A DNA stretch of 64,000 nt from Rhodococcus rhodochrous (GTDB taxonomy: Bacteria > Actinomycetota > Actinomycetes > Mycobacteriales > Mycobacteriaceae), in the NCBI RefSeq assembly GCF_014854695.1, contig NZ_CP027557.1, positions 1,178,001 through 1,242,000 of the forward strand, written 5' to 3'. Below are positions 10,064 through 18,882 of this stretch, one piece after another. Under the pieces are notes generated by a model. The model did no database searches and was not told where the DNA came from. It worked only from the letters and a program-made list of their open reading frames with translations. The translations under genes were made by a program, and so were the position numbers. Position 1 is the first letter of the stretch. Each line of letters opens with the position of its first letter.

Positions 10064-11029
10064 TCAGCCCCTCAGCTTGTCGACCCAGGCCTCGAAACCG
10101 GACGTGAACTCGTCGGAGAAGGGCAGGTCGGCGACGTAATCGGCGCCCGTCGACTGCTGGTCGCCGATGTCCTTGAGGACGTGGTTGGTGCGTGTCATGC
10201 GCAGCGACGTCAGGCGGGTGTGGACGAGTGCCGCGTCGAGCGCGTCGACGTCCTCGACCCGCACCTGGATGTCCTTCGACGAGACCGCGGTGAGCACCGG
10301 CAGGTCGCCGGCGACCTGTGCGGCGAGCATCCGCGGATCGAGCGCGTCCTCCTCGGCGAGTGCCTTCGCGTTGGCGGGGACGAGCCCGGCGTTGCGCAGC
10401 GGCTCGGGGAGAGTGTCGCTGAGGGTGCCGTCGGCGCGGAGCGACTCGACCGCGCCGGTGAGCGCGACCCGCAGTTCGTCGGCGATCTGGACGGGAAGTT
10501 GTCCCGCGGCGACGACGGCGTCGAGCTGTGCGTCGATCTGGGCGGTCAGCAGGTCGAGCAGGCGCACGGCGAGCGGTTCGAGCAGGCCGAGTCCGGCGAT
10601 CGAGTCGTTGTCCTGGGCGAGCGACAGCGCGATCAGCGCGCCTTCGCTGTGCCCGACGACGTAGAGCCGCTCCGGGTCGACCCCGCGCTGCGAACCGAGG
10701 AAGGCGAGCGCGTCGGCGGCACCGTCGATGAACGTCGAGAAGCCGAGATCGGCGACGTCGTCGACGCTGTACGGGCCGAGCCCGGTCACGCCGCTGCCGA
10801 ACTTGTCGTACCGCAGGCTCGCGAAGCCCTTGCGTTCGAGCACGTCGGCGAGGTGCCGCAGGGTGCCGATCGATCCGGGGAGCAGTGCGCTGTCGCCGTT
10901 GCGGTCGGTGGGACCGCTGCCGGCGAGCAGCAGCACGGCGGGCACCGGACCCCTCATGGAGACGGGGACCCGCAGGCTGCCGTGCAGGGTCACGTCGCCG
11001 CTGGAAAAGGTGATCTCGGTGTCCGACAT
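10064..11029 (-). CDS. Alpha/beta hydrolase (serine esterase-like)
   Basis: The 321-residue product has the alpha/beta-hydrolase core: oxyanion-side motif LLLAGSGPTDRNGDS (about 34-48), the nucleophile elbow VGHSEG with S128, and a late TNHVLK histidine as the likely catalytic base. No signal peptide is seen, so it is probably cytoplasmic. The pattern resembles YqiA/dienelactone hydrolase-type esterases; the substrate cannot be read from sequence. It ends a leftward pair with the DUF4126 gene (12-bp gap). Confidence 0.85.
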   Translation of the reverse strand: MSDTEITFSSGDVTLHGSLRVPVSMRGPVPAVLLLAGSGPTDRNGDSALLPGSIGTLRHLADVLERKGFASLRYDKFGSGVTGLGPYSVDDVADLGFSTFIDGAADALAFLGSQRGVDPERLYVVGHSEGALIALSLAQDNDSIAGLGLLEPLAVRLLDLLTAQIDAQLDAVVAAGQLPVQIADELRVALTGAVESLRADGTLSDTLPEPLRNAGLVPANAKALAEEDALDPRMLAAQVAGDLPVLTAVSSKDIQVRVEDVDALDAALVHTRLTSLRMTRTNHVLKDIGDQQSTGADYVADLPFSDEFTSGFEAWVDKLRG

Positions 11030-11041
11030 GTCATGTGTCTA

Positions 11042-11671
11042 TCAGAAGTCGCCGGACCGACCCGTATCGAGGGCGCCGCGGTGTGGCGTCGGTTTCGTGC
11101 GCGACGAACGGGCCCGGCGCACCCTGCGGTAGCCCCGTACGCCGAGCCATCCGAACAGCGCCAGCAGCGGGACGACGAGCAGGGGAGCGAGCAACGCGAT
11201 CAGCGACGTGACGAACGAGGTGACGCTCTCGACGATCGACAGCACCGGGTTGCCGAAACCGGCGGTGGTCGCCGTGCTCGCGACCCGCGTGCCCGTCTGC
11301 GCCGTGCTCACCGCCAGGGCGGTCGGGGCGCCGATGACGATGCCCGCGAGTGCCGCCATCGCGGGATCGAGGCTCGCGAAGGCCGCCCACGCCGCGAGCG
11401 CACCCGCGACCGGCCGGGTCACCGTGCCGAGGGCGGACAGTGCGTTGTCCACGAACGGCACGAGGTCGGCGACGACCTCCACGGCGGTGGCGATCGTCAG
11501 GGCGACGAGCGCCGAGGTGGACCCGAGCCACTGCATCGATTCGTTGAGGACGACCCCGAAGAGTTCGAAGTGGACCGCGGCCGACAGGAGCAGCAGCGGC
11601 AGGAAGGTGCGCAGCCCGGTGGCGGCCGCGAGCCCCAGCCCGAGCAGGGCCGCCAGGATCCAGGTGTCCAT
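11042..11671 (-). CDS. DUF4126 family membrane protein
   Basis: The 209-residue product starts MDTWILAALLGLGLAAATGLRTFLPLLLL and has about five hydrophobic segments, typical of DUF4126. The C-terminus is Arg-rich and presumably cytosolic. The family's function is unknown. It is 12 bp upstream of the hydrolase, likely in one operon, and divergent from the MoxR-type ATPase with a 72-bp gap. Confidence 0.8.
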   Translation of the reverse strand: MDTWILAALLGLGLAAATGLRTFLPLLLLSAAVHFELFGVVLNESMQWLGSTSALVALTIATAVEVVADLVPFVDNALSALGTVTRPVAGALAAWAAFASLDPAMAALAGIVIGAPTALAVSTAQTGTRVASTATTAGFGNPVLSIVESVTSFVTSLIALLAPLLVVPLLALFGWLGVRGYRRVRRARSSRTKPTPHRGALDTGRSGDF

Positions 11672-11743
11672 GCGGCGAGTGTAGGCGGACCGGTCGCGGG
11701 ATCGCGGATGCCGAAACGGCGGTTCGGTCGTACCTTGGGTGAG

Positions 11744-13132
11744 GTGACGTCACCCACACCGCGCCCCTCCACGGTCGGCGAGCTCCGCGCCTCCGGCCAC
11801 GTGCAACGGTCCGTCAAGGACGAGATCCGGCACAACCTGCTCGCTGCGCTGCGCGACGGTACCGATCCGTGGCCCGGCATCCTCGGTTTCGAGGACACCG
11901 TCGTCCCGCAACTCGAACGCGCCCTCATCGCCGGCCACGACGTGGTCCTGCTCGGCGAACGCGGCCAGGGCAAGACGCGCCTGCTGCGTACCCTGCCGCT
12001 GCTGCTCGACGAGTGGACCCCGGTCATCGCCGGCTCCGAACTCGGCGAGCACCCCTACGAGCCCATCACCCCGGCGTCGATCCGTCGTGCCGCCGAACTC
12101 GGCGACGACCTGCCCGTCGCGTGGCGGCACCGCAGCGAGCGGTACGCCGAGAAGCTCGCGACGCCCGACACCTCGGTCGCCGACCTCGTCGGCGACGTCG
12201 ATCCCGTGAAGGTCGCCGAGGGTCGCAGCCTCGGCGACCCGGAGACGATCCACTTCGGTCTCGTGCCCCGCGCGCATCGCGGCATCGTCGCCGTCAACGA
12301 ACTGCCCGATCTCGCCGAACGCATCCAGGTGTCGCTGCTCAACGTCATGGAGGAGCGCGACATCCAGGTCCGCGGCTACACGCTGCGTCTGCCTCTCGAC
12401 GTGTTGCTCGTCGCGAGCGCGAACCCCGAGGACTACACGAACCGCGGTCGCATCATCACCCCGCTCAAGGACCGTTTCGGCGCGGAGATCCGCACGCACT
12501 ACCCGACGCGGCTCGAGGACGAGATCGCCGTCATCGAGCAGGAAGCGCATCTGCAGTCCCGCGTGCCCGACTATCTCTTCGAGATCCTCGCCCGGTTCAC
12601 GCGGTTGCTGCGCGAATCGACCTCCGTCGACCAACGTTCCGGTGTCTCGGCACGGTTCGCCGTTGCCGGTGCCGAGACCGTCTCGGCTGCGGCCCTGCAC
12701 CGCGGTGCGGTCCTCGGTGAGGACGATCCGGTCGCGCGTCCCGTCGACCTCGGCACGGTCGTCGAGGTGCTCCGCGGCAAGGTCGAGTTCGAATCCGGGG
12801 AGGAGGGAAGGGAATTCGAGATCCTCGACCACCTCCTCCGGCGTGCCACGGCCGAGACCGCCCGCTCGCGGCTGGCGGGCGTCGACCTCGGGCCGCTGGT
12901 CGCCGCCGTCGAACAGGGCGATCCGGTGGTCACCGGTGAGCGGATCACTGCGAAGGTGCTGCTCGACGAACTACCCGAACTGCCCGTCCTCGACGCCGTT
13001 GCCGAACGGCTCGGTGCCACCGACACCGGAACCCGCGCCGCGGCAGTGGAACTCGCCCTCGAGGGTCTGTATCTGGCACGGCGCATCGCCAAGGACACCG
13101 GCGACGACGGCTCGGCGGTGTACTCCCGATGA
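11744..13132 (+). CDS. MoxR-type AAA+ ATPase (Rv0958 / magnesium chelatase-like)
   Basis: Starting at GTG 11744 the product has 462 residues. It carries a Walker A (LLGERGQGKTRLL), a motor segment with GLVPRAHRGIVAVNELPDL, sensor-type LLVASANPEDY, and a C-terminal lid region. It is the partner of the VWA gene, whose start overlaps its stop by 4 bp. MoxR-VWA pairs act as chaperone-like assembly systems; the client here is unknown. The order purH then this pair matches Rv0957-Rv0959, with two extra leftward genes between. The frame stays open far upstream on the same strand but is shadow there. Confidence 0.9.
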   Translation: MTSPTPRPSTVGELRASGHVQRSVKDEIRHNLLAALRDGTDPWPGILGFEDTVVPQLERALIAGHDVVLLGERGQGKTRLLRTLPLLLDEWTPVIAGSELGEHPYEPITPASIRRAAELGDDLPVAWRHRSERYAEKLATPDTSVADLVGDVDPVKVAEGRSLGDPETIHFGLVPRAHRGIVAVNELPDLAERIQVSLLNVMEERDIQVRGYTLRLPLDVLLVASANPEDYTNRGRIITPLKDRFGAEIRTHYPTRLEDEIAVIEQEAHLQSRVPDYLFEILARFTRLLRESTSVDQRSGVSARFAVAGAETVSAAALHRGAVLGEDDPVARPVDLGTVVEVLRGKVEFESGEEGREFEILDHLLRRATAETARSRLAGVDLGPLVAAVEQGDPVVTGERITAKVLLDELPELPVLDAVAERLGATDTGTRAAAVELALEGLYLARRIAKDTGDDGSAVYSR

Positions 13133-15066
13133 GCAGGTCCGCCCGCTACGGTCCGTATACCGGGGGCGATCCGCTCGCCCCACCGGTGGACCTGCGCGAC
13201 GCGCTCGCCGCGATCGGCGACGACGTCATGGCCGGCGCGTCACCCAAGCGCGCCCTGCGGGAGTTGCTGCGTCGCGGGCAGGACGGCATGCGTGGCCTCG
13301 ACAAGCTTGCCGCGCAGACGAACCGGCGTCGACGTCAGCTGCTCGACCGCACCAACCTCGACGGCACTCTGCGCGAGGTGCGCGAGCTCCTCGACCGCGC
13401 CGTGCTCGAGGAACGCAAGGAACTGGCCCGCGCCCTCGACGACGACGCGCGGTTCGCGGAGATGCGGATCGAGGAACTGCCGCCGTCGACGGCGCAGGCC
13501 GTGCAGGAACTCGCCGACTACGACTGGCGCAGTGCGCAGGCCCGGCAGGACTACGAGAAGATCCGCGACCTGCTCGGCCGAGAGATGCTCGACCAGCGCT
13601 TCGCCGGGATGAAGCAGGCGCTCGAGCGGGCCACCGACGAGGACCGGCAACGCATCTCGGAGATGCTCGACGACCTCAACGAGCTGCTCGACAAGCACTC
13701 CCGCGGTGAGGACACCGAGGAGGACTTCGAGCAGTTCATGGCCGAGCACGGTGAGTTCTTCCCGGAGAACCCACAGAACGTGGAGGAACTGCTCGACTCT
13801 CTCGCACAGCGGGCAGCGGCGGCGCAGCGGCTGCGCAACTCGCTCACCCCCGAGCAGCGCGACGAACTCGATGCGCTCGCGCAGCAGGCGTTCGGATCCT
13901 CGGATCTGATGAGCCGGCTCGACCGTCTCGACGGCCACCTGCGTGCCGCACGTCCCGGCGAGGACTGGACCGGCTCCGAGCAGGTGCGCGGCGAACAGGG
14001 CATGGGTCTCGGTGAGGCCACCTCGGCGCTGCAGGAGCTGTCCGAACTCGACCAGCTCGCCGAGCAGCTGTCGCAGCAGTACGCCGGGGCGTCCCTCGAC
14101 GACATCGACCTCGACGCGCTCGCCCGGCATCTCGGGCCCGAGGCCGCGGCCGATGCCCGTACTCTCGCCGAACTCGAGAAGGAACTGCAGCGGCAGGGCT
14201 TCTTCGACCGGGGTGCCGACGGGCAGTGGCGACTGTCGCCCAAGGCCATGCGCCGGCTCGGCGAAGCGGCCCTGCGCGACGTCGTCAATCGCATCTCGTC
14301 GCGTACGGGGCAACGCGAGTCGCGGCGGGCGGGTGTGCTCGGCGAACCCACCGGCGCCTCGAAGACGTGGGAGTTCGGCGACACCGAACCGTGGGACGTC
14401 GTGCGGACCCTCACCAATGCGACCCTGCGCAGTCCCGGCCTGCCGGTGCGGATGTCGGTGCAGGACGTCGAGGTGATCGAGACCGAACAGCGGACGCAGG
14501 CGGCGGTCGCGCTGCTCGTCGACACGTCGTTCTCGATGGTCATGGACGGTCGCTGGGTGCCGATGAAACGCACGGCCCTCGCGCTGAACCACCTCGTGTC
14601 CACGCGCTTCCGCGGGGATGCACTGCAGCTCATCGCGTTCGGCCGGCATGCCCGTGTGGTGTCGGCGCCCGAACTCGCCGGGCTCGACGGCGTCTACGAG
14701 CAGGGCACCAATCTGCACCACGCCCTGATGCTCGCGGGTCGTCATCTGCGTCGTCATCCCAACGCGCAGCCGGTGGTCTTCGTCGTCACCGACGGTGAAC
14801 CCACCGCGCATCTCGAACCGGACGGCTTCGCGGCCTTCGACTACCCGCCGAGCGCACGCACTCTGGGGCTGACGGTGCGCGAACTCGACCACATTGCGCG
14901 GCTCGGCGCCCAGGTCACGATCTTCCGGCTCGGCAGCGATCCGGGGCTCGCGCGGGTCGTCGACGTGCTGGCGCGTCGCGTCGGGGGGCGGGTGGTCGCG
15001 CCCGACGTCGACGGTCTCGGGGCAGCGGTCGTCGCCGACTACGTGCGGGCCCGTCGGCGGTCGTAA
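13129..15066 (+). CDS. VWA domain protein, partner of the MoxR ATPase
   Basis: The 645-residue product has a long charged helical N-terminal half rich in Glu, Arg and Leu, then a C-terminal von Willebrand A domain. The metal site is readable as DTSFSM, with a later Thr (QGTNLHHAL) and VVFVVTDGEP. It begins inside the last codons of the ATPase (ATGA overlap), so the two are made together. It is the Rv0959 counterpart and probably recruits clients for the ATPase. Confidence 0.9.
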   Translation: MSRSARYGPYTGGDPLAPPVDLRDALAAIGDDVMAGASPKRALRELLRRGQDGMRGLDKLAAQTNRRRRQLLDRTNLDGTLREVRELLDRAVLEERKELARALDDDARFAEMRIEELPPSTAQAVQELADYDWRSAQARQDYEKIRDLLGREMLDQRFAGMKQALERATDEDRQRISEMLDDLNELLDKHSRGEDTEEDFEQFMAEHGEFFPENPQNVEELLDSLAQRAAAAQRLRNSLTPEQRDELDALAQQAFGSSDLMSRLDRLDGHLRAARPGEDWTGSEQVRGEQGMGLGEATSALQELSELDQLAEQLSQQYAGASLDDIDLDALARHLGPEAAADARTLAELEKELQRQGFFDRGADGQWRLSPKAMRRLGEAALRDVVNRISSRTGQRESRRAGVLGEPTGASKTWEFGDTEPWDVVRTLTNATLRSPGLPVRMSVQDVEVIETEQRTQAAVALLVDTSFSMVMDGRWVPMKRTALALNHLVSTRFRGDALQLIAFGRHARVVSAPELAGLDGVYEQGTNLHHALMLAGRHLRRHPNAQPVVFVVTDGEPTAHLEPDGFAAFDYPPSARTLGLTVRELDHIARLGAQVTIFRLGSDPGLARVVDVLARRVGGRVVAPDVDGLGAAVVADYVRARRRS

Positions 15067-15070
15067 GCAC

Positions 15071-16243
15071 TCAGCGGCGCACCGATCTCCAGGTGGTCGT
15101 CGCGGCGGCGGACAGCAGGGCAGCGGTCACCCAGAAGATCGACGCGACACCGGCGACCCCGGCGATCGCGCCGGCGGCCATGGGCACCGCGACCTGCCCG
15201 AGACGGTTGCCGGTCAACCGTACGGCCAGCGCCGACGCGCGGTCGGACGGTGCGACGAGTTCGACGACCCACGTCATGGTCAGGGGTTGGCCGACGCCCC
15301 AGAACATTCCGCACACGGCGAGCAACGCGCCGATGACCCACGGGTTCGGCACGAGCGGCAGCAGCGCGACAGGCACGATGGTCCCGGCGGTCGCGGAGAC
15401 GAGCAGCCACCTGCGCGGAATCCGGCGCAGCGCCCACGGCAGCAGGGCACGCGAGACGATCGACGCCACGGTGCGGGCGGTGAGCAGGACCGACACCAGG
15501 AGCACGCCGAACCCGAACTGCTCACCGAGCAACGGCAGGTAGGCCACGACGAGGTCGACCGAAGCGAGGACCACCAGGCTCGACAACATCGCGGGCTTCA
15601 TGCCCTTCGTGGCGAGCATCGACAGGATCGACTGGGGCGCGCCGTCCTCCGCGGTGCGACCGGAGCCGGGCGGCTCGCGAAGCCCCAGCACCAGCGGCAG
15701 GGAGAGCAGCGAAACCACCGTCATGACCAGCAACGCTCCGGTGGTCTCGACGGATCCGCTGCCGTCGCCGGTGGTCGCGGCGATCACGCCGGAGACGGGC
15801 ACACCGACGGCCTGCCCGACCGACACACCCAGCGTCAGACCGGCGAACCCGCGATCCAGCCGGCCCGGCGGCGACAGGATCGACACGAACGCCTGCCCCG
15901 ACACCGTGACGAGCAACTGCCCGAGACCGAGCACGACGTTGCCGGCGGCGAGCACCAGCAATCCCGAACTGAGAGCGATCAACCCGGCGCCGACCGTGGT
16001 GACGACGATGCCCGAACGGAGAATGGCGGTCGCGTGCCCGCGGTCCACGGCACGTCCCATCCGCACCGCCGCGATCAGCGGAACGATGGCGTAGAGCGCC
16101 GTGACGGCGCCGATGGTCGTCGCGTCACCGCCGAGAGCGAGGATCCGGTAGGAGACCAGGACGCGAATCGACTGGAATGCCGCGTGCAGCAGGGCCGTGG
16201 ACAAGCACAGATACAGCAGCCAGTGACGCGGAGGATGCGGCAT
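15071..16243 (-). CDS. MFS transporter
   Basis: The 390-residue product has about twelve hydrophobic segments and the MFS loop GRAVDRGHATAILRSG between segments 2 and 3. Substrate is unknown; the arrangement resembles drug or metabolite exporters. It is the last gene of a tight leftward operon with the lipoprotein (3-bp gap) and the AEC transporter, and converges on the VWA gene with only 4 bp between. Confidence 0.88.
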   Translation of the reverse strand: MPHPPRHWLLYLCLSTALLHAAFQSIRVLVSYRILALGGDATTIGAVTALYAIVPLIAAVRMGRAVDRGHATAILRSGIVVTTVGAGLIALSSGLLVLAAGNVVLGLGQLLVTVSGQAFVSILSPPGRLDRGFAGLTLGVSVGQAVGVPVSGVIAATTGDGSGSVETTGALLVMTVVSLLSLPLVLGLREPPGSGRTAEDGAPQSILSMLATKGMKPAMLSSLVVLASVDLVVAYLPLLGEQFGFGVLLVSVLLTARTVASIVSRALLPWALRRIPRRWLLVSATAGTIVPVALLPLVPNPWVIGALLAVCGMFWGVGQPLTMTWVVELVAPSDRASALAVRLTGNRLGQVAVPMAAGAIAGVAGVASIFWVTAALLSAAATTTWRSVRR

Positions 16244-16246
16244 ATG

Positions 16247-16669
16247 TCAGGCGCCGGCCGTCACGACCCGGTCGCCGAGCGGCGACTGCAAGGAGACCTC
16301 GAGGGTGCCGACGACGGCGACCATGATGCACATGCGGTCCTGCATCTCCGGCAGCGTGCCGCCGCGGAGCGTCACCGTCACCGTGTCGTCCGTTTCGGTG
16401 ACGGTCGCGTCGACGCCGAAGCACTCGGGGGTGCCCGTCTCGAAGTGCAGGGCGATCCGGTCGTCGCTCACCCGCGACCACGACAGGATCGTCAGCGGAT
16501 GCGCGTCGACGATGTCGGGTCGCGGCGAGAACACCGTCGCCCCTGCCGGAACCGGTTCCTCGGGCAGCGCCGGTACGTCCGGTGTACTCGAACTCGACCC
16601 GCAGGCTGCGATGAGCAGGCACATCGCGAGGACGGTGATTCCCCGGCAGGCACGGACGACGGAACGCAT
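16247..16669 (-). CDS. Putative lipoprotein
   Basis: A 140-residue product with a typical lipoprotein signal: MRSVVRACRG, hydrophobic core ITVLAMCLL, lipobox IAAC (Cys at 23) and a Ser-rich linker. The mature part is beta-rich with two further cysteines. An alternative start at 16702 overlaps the stop of the upstream transporter by one base (TGATG) and would add 11 residues. No family recognised. It lies between two transporters, so it may be an accessory of one of them. Confidence 0.75.
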   Translation of the reverse strand: MRSVVRACRGITVLAMCLLIAACGSSSSTPDVPALPEEPVPAGATVFSPRPDIVDAHPLTILSWSRVSDDRIALHFETGTPECFGVDATVTETDDTVTVTLRGGTLPEMQDRMCIMVAVVGTLEVSLQSPLGDRVVTAGA

Positions 16670-16701
16670 GGTTCCCACGGTATTTCCGTGTCGCGTGTTC
16701 A

Positions 16702-17628
16702 TCACGCCAGCAGGGCGGCGGTCACGCCGATCGCAGGGATGGAGGCGAGGGTGGTGACGAGTGCGGCGTCGCGGGCGAGCACCGTGCCGCGACCGTAGGC
16801 ACTGGCGTAGACGAACACGTTCTGCGCGGTCGGCAGCGCGGCGACCACCACGACGGCGAACAGTGCGTGGCCGTCGAGTCCGAACACGAATCGCCCCATC
16901 AGATACGCGAGCACGGGCTGGGCGAGGATCTTGAGTACGGATGCGAGCGCGATGTCGCGGCGCGGGCTCGTTCCCTTCTCGAGCACCCGGACGCCCTGCA
17001 GCGACAACCCGAACGCGAGCAGCGCACCGGGCACCGACGCACCGCCGAGCAGATGGAACGGCTGCAGCAACGCCTCGGGAGGCGTCCATCCGCTGATCGC
17101 GATGGCGAGTCCGGCCGCGGCGGCCAGGACGATGGGGTTCTTGAACGGCGCGAGCAGGGTGTCGAGGCGCGAGACCCCGGCGCGCATCGTCGACAGGTCG
17201 AGCATCGTCAGCGCGATGGGGGAAAGCACGACGATCTGGAACAGCAACAGGGGCGCGACGAACGACGCGTCGCCGAGCACGAACACGGCGATGGGGATGC
17301 CGAGGTTCGCGGAGTTGACGTAGCCGGCGCACAGCGCGCCGATGGTCGCCTCGGGAACTGCACGTCGCAGCCAGAGCTTGGCGACGACGAAGTGCACGAT
17401 CGCGACGGCGAACGCCGTGGCCGCCGCGATGTAGAGATTGGGAGAGAAGATCACCGACAGGTCGGACGTCGCGAGCACGTCGAACAGCAGCGCGGGGGTG
17501 GCGACGAAGAAGACGAGCCGGCTGAGCACCGTCTGCGCCTCGTGACCGAGAGTGCCCAGGCGCCCCAGCGTGAAGCCGATGGCGATGATCACGAAGATGA
17601 CACTGAACCCCGCGATCACACCCGACAC
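16702..17628 (-). CDS. AEC family transporter (auxin efflux carrier-type permease)
   Basis: The 308-residue product has ten hydrophobic segments and begins MSGVIAGFSVIFVIIAIGF, typical of the AEC superfamily, with the conserved mid-protein Asn/Gly-rich stretch YVNSANLGIPIAV. Bacterial members carry malate, malonate or other small acids; no substrate can be read here. It is the first gene of the leftward three-gene operon. Confidence 0.87.
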   Translation of the reverse strand: MSGVIAGFSVIFVIIAIGFTLGRLGTLGHEAQTVLSRLVFFVATPALLFDVLATSDLSVIFSPNLYIAAATAFAVAIVHFVVAKLWLRRAVPEATIGALCAGYVNSANLGIPIAVFVLGDASFVAPLLLFQIVVLSPIALTMLDLSTMRAGVSRLDTLLAPFKNPIVLAAAAGLAIAISGWTPPEALLQPFHLLGGASVPGALLAFGLSLQGVRVLEKGTSPRRDIALASVLKILAQPVLAYLMGRFVFGLDGHALFAVVVVAALPTAQNVFVYASAYGRGTVLARDAALVTTLASIPAIGVTAALLA

Positions 17629-17754
17629 GGTTGCCTAGTCTAAGGACTCTGGGACGTCTCCCCGTCATCGGACCGAAGCGAGGGTCGAGACCGATGTTGT
17701 TTGCGGTTCTCGGCAGATTTTCGCGAACAACGTCGGTCTCGGGTGCACACATGA

Positions 17755-17790
17755 CGACGCCGCCCCTCCCGATGGGGAGAGGCGGCGTCG
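17755..17790 (-). terminator. Hairpin after the leftward ribosomal protein operon
   Basis: CGACGCCGCC-C-CTCCC pairs with GGGAG-A-GGCGGCGTCG, 15 of 16 positions, around GATG. It starts 12 bp after the rpsR stop. There is no clear T-run, as is common for high-GC actinobacterial terminators. Confidence 0.6.
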
Positions 17791-17801
17791 GAAGCCACGA
17801 C

Positions 17802-18059
17802 CTACTTGCTGCTGACGTAGGGGAGCAGAGCCATCTCGCGGGCGTTCTTCACCGCGACGGCGACCTGACGCTGCTGCTGCGGGGTCAGGCCCGTGACGCG
17901 ACGGCTGCGGATCTTGCCGCGGTCGGAGATGAAGGTGCGGAGCAGGTTGACGTCCTTGTAGTCGACGTACTCGATCTTCGCCGCGAAGAGGGGGTTCTTC
18001 TTGGGCTTGCGTCCCTCTACGGCACGCGACTTCTTCGACGGTCCTCGCTTGACTGCCAT
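17802..18059 (-). CDS. rpsR: 30S ribosomal protein S18, zinc-independent paralogue
   Basis: The 85-residue product is a full S18 ([10 protein letters not shown] start, [19 protein letters not shown] core) with no cysteine, so it is the C-minus form. It is last in a leftward operon L28-L33-S14-S18 controlled from the divergent Zur-type region. In mycobacteria this set replaces zinc-binding versions during zinc starvation. Expected cell role is remodelling of the 30S subunit. Confidence 0.95.
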   Translation of the reverse strand: MAVKRGPSKKSRAVEGRKPKKNPLFAAKIEYVDYKDVNLLRTFISDRGKIRSRRVTGLTPQQQRQVAVAVKNAREMALLPYVSSK

Positions 18060-18069
18060 ATCTCGCTCC

Positions 18070-18375
18070 TCACCAGCTCGACTTGTGGACGCCGGGTAGT
18101 TCCCCGCGGTGGGCGAGTTCACGCACACGCACTCGTGAGAGCCCGAACTTTCGCAGGTGGCCGCGCGGGCGGCCGTCCGCAGCGTCTCGATTGCGCAATC
18201 GTACCGGACTGGCGTCGCGGGGTAGACGCTGCAGTGCCCGCTGGGCTTCGCTGCGCTCCTCGGGCGAGGACGACGGTCGGCGCACGACTTCCTTCAGTTC
18301 CGCGCGGCGCTCGGCGTACCGGGCCACGATCGCCTTCCGTTGCTCGTTGCGTGCGATCTTCGATTTCTTCGCCAT
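18070..18375 (-). CDS. rpsN: 30S ribosomal protein S14, zinc-independent paralogue
   Basis: A 101-residue S14 of the long type ([17 protein letters not shown] start, [28 protein letters not shown] end). It lacks the CxxC...CxxC zinc site of the short form. It lies 10 bp before rpsR and 2 bp after rpmG in the same operon. Confidence 0.95.
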   Translation of the reverse strand: MAKKSKIARNEQRKAIVARYAERRAELKEVVRRPSSSPEERSEAQRALQRLPRDASPVRLRNRDAADGRPRGHLRKFGLSRVRVRELAHRGELPGVHKSSW

Positions 18376-18377
18376 GA

Positions 18378-18545
18378 CTACTTCTCCTCCCGGAAGTCGA
18401 CGTGTCTGCGCAGCACGGGGTCGTACTTGCGCAGGACGAGACGGTCGGGATCGTTCCGGCGGTTCTTCCGGGTGACGTAGGTGTAGCCGGTTCCCGCGGT
18501 CGAGCGAAGCTTGACGACGGACCGGATCTCGCTGCGTGCTGCCAT
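18378..18545 (-). CDS. rpmG: 50S ribosomal protein L33, zinc-independent paralogue
   Basis: A 55-residue L33 ([36 protein letters not shown]) with no cysteine where the zinc form has two CxxC pairs. Its ATG shares a base with the stop of rpmB (TGATG), implying coupled translation. Confidence 0.95.
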   Translation of the reverse strand: MAARSEIRSVVKLRSTAGTGYTYVTRKNRRNDPDRLVLRKYDPVLRRHVDFREEK

Positions 18546-18781
18546 CAGAACTTCTCCCCGCGGGCACGCAGACGCGCGACGACGCTCTCGATGCCGTCGC
18601 GGTCGACGATCTTGATGCCCTTGGTGGACAGGTTCAGCGTGACCCGGCGTCCGAGCGAGGGTACGAAATAGGTTCTGCGCTGGATGTTCGGGTTCCACCG
18701 CCGGCTGGTGCGGACGTGGGAGTGCGATACGGATCTCCCGAAACCGGGTCGCCGTCCGGTGAGTTGGCACGTGGCCGACAC
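18545..18781 (-). CDS. rpmB: 50S ribosomal protein L28, zinc-independent paralogue
   Basis: A 78-residue L28 from a GTG start ([15 protein letters not shown], then [16 protein letters not shown]). Only one of the usual N-terminal cysteines survives: CQLTG replaces CxxCG, so zinc cannot be held. First gene of the leftward operon; its start is 22 bp from a Zur-box-like palindrome. Confidence 0.95.
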   Translation of the reverse strand: MSATCQLTGRRPGFGRSVSHSHVRTSRRWNPNIQRRTYFVPSLGRRVTLNLSTKGIKIVDRDGIESVVARLRARGEKF

Positions 18782-18802
18782 GTCGGCTCCTTTCGTAGGT
18801 AA

Positions 18803-18817
18803 CGACAATCATTTTCG
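18803..18817. promoter_or_regulatory. Zur box-like palindrome (rpmB side)
   Basis: CGACAATCATTTTCG has 7-bp arms with one mismatch and resembles the actinobacterial Zur consensus (TGAAAATCATTTTCA type). It lies 22 bp upstream of rpmB in the 101-bp divergent promoter region. Confidence 0.75.
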
Positions 18818-18856
18818 ACAAAGTGCTTCGCCGACTGTACGCTCAGATGTCGTTAA

Positions 18857-18871
18857 TGACAATCGTTATCG
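18857..18871. promoter_or_regulatory. Zur box-like palindrome (Mrf side)
   Basis: TGACAATCGTTATCG is a second near-palindromic Zur-like site, 12 bp upstream of the GTG of the COG0523 gene and just before its GAAAGGAG ribosome site. Binding would block the rightward promoter or early elongation. Confidence 0.75.
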
Positions 18872-18882
18872 AAAGGAGTCCT

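Noticed and set aside
10046-11743. Upstream extension of the MoxR-type ATPase frame
   Set aside because: It is the antisense shadow of the hydrolase and DUF4126 genes; the product is Arg/Gly-rich with no domain.
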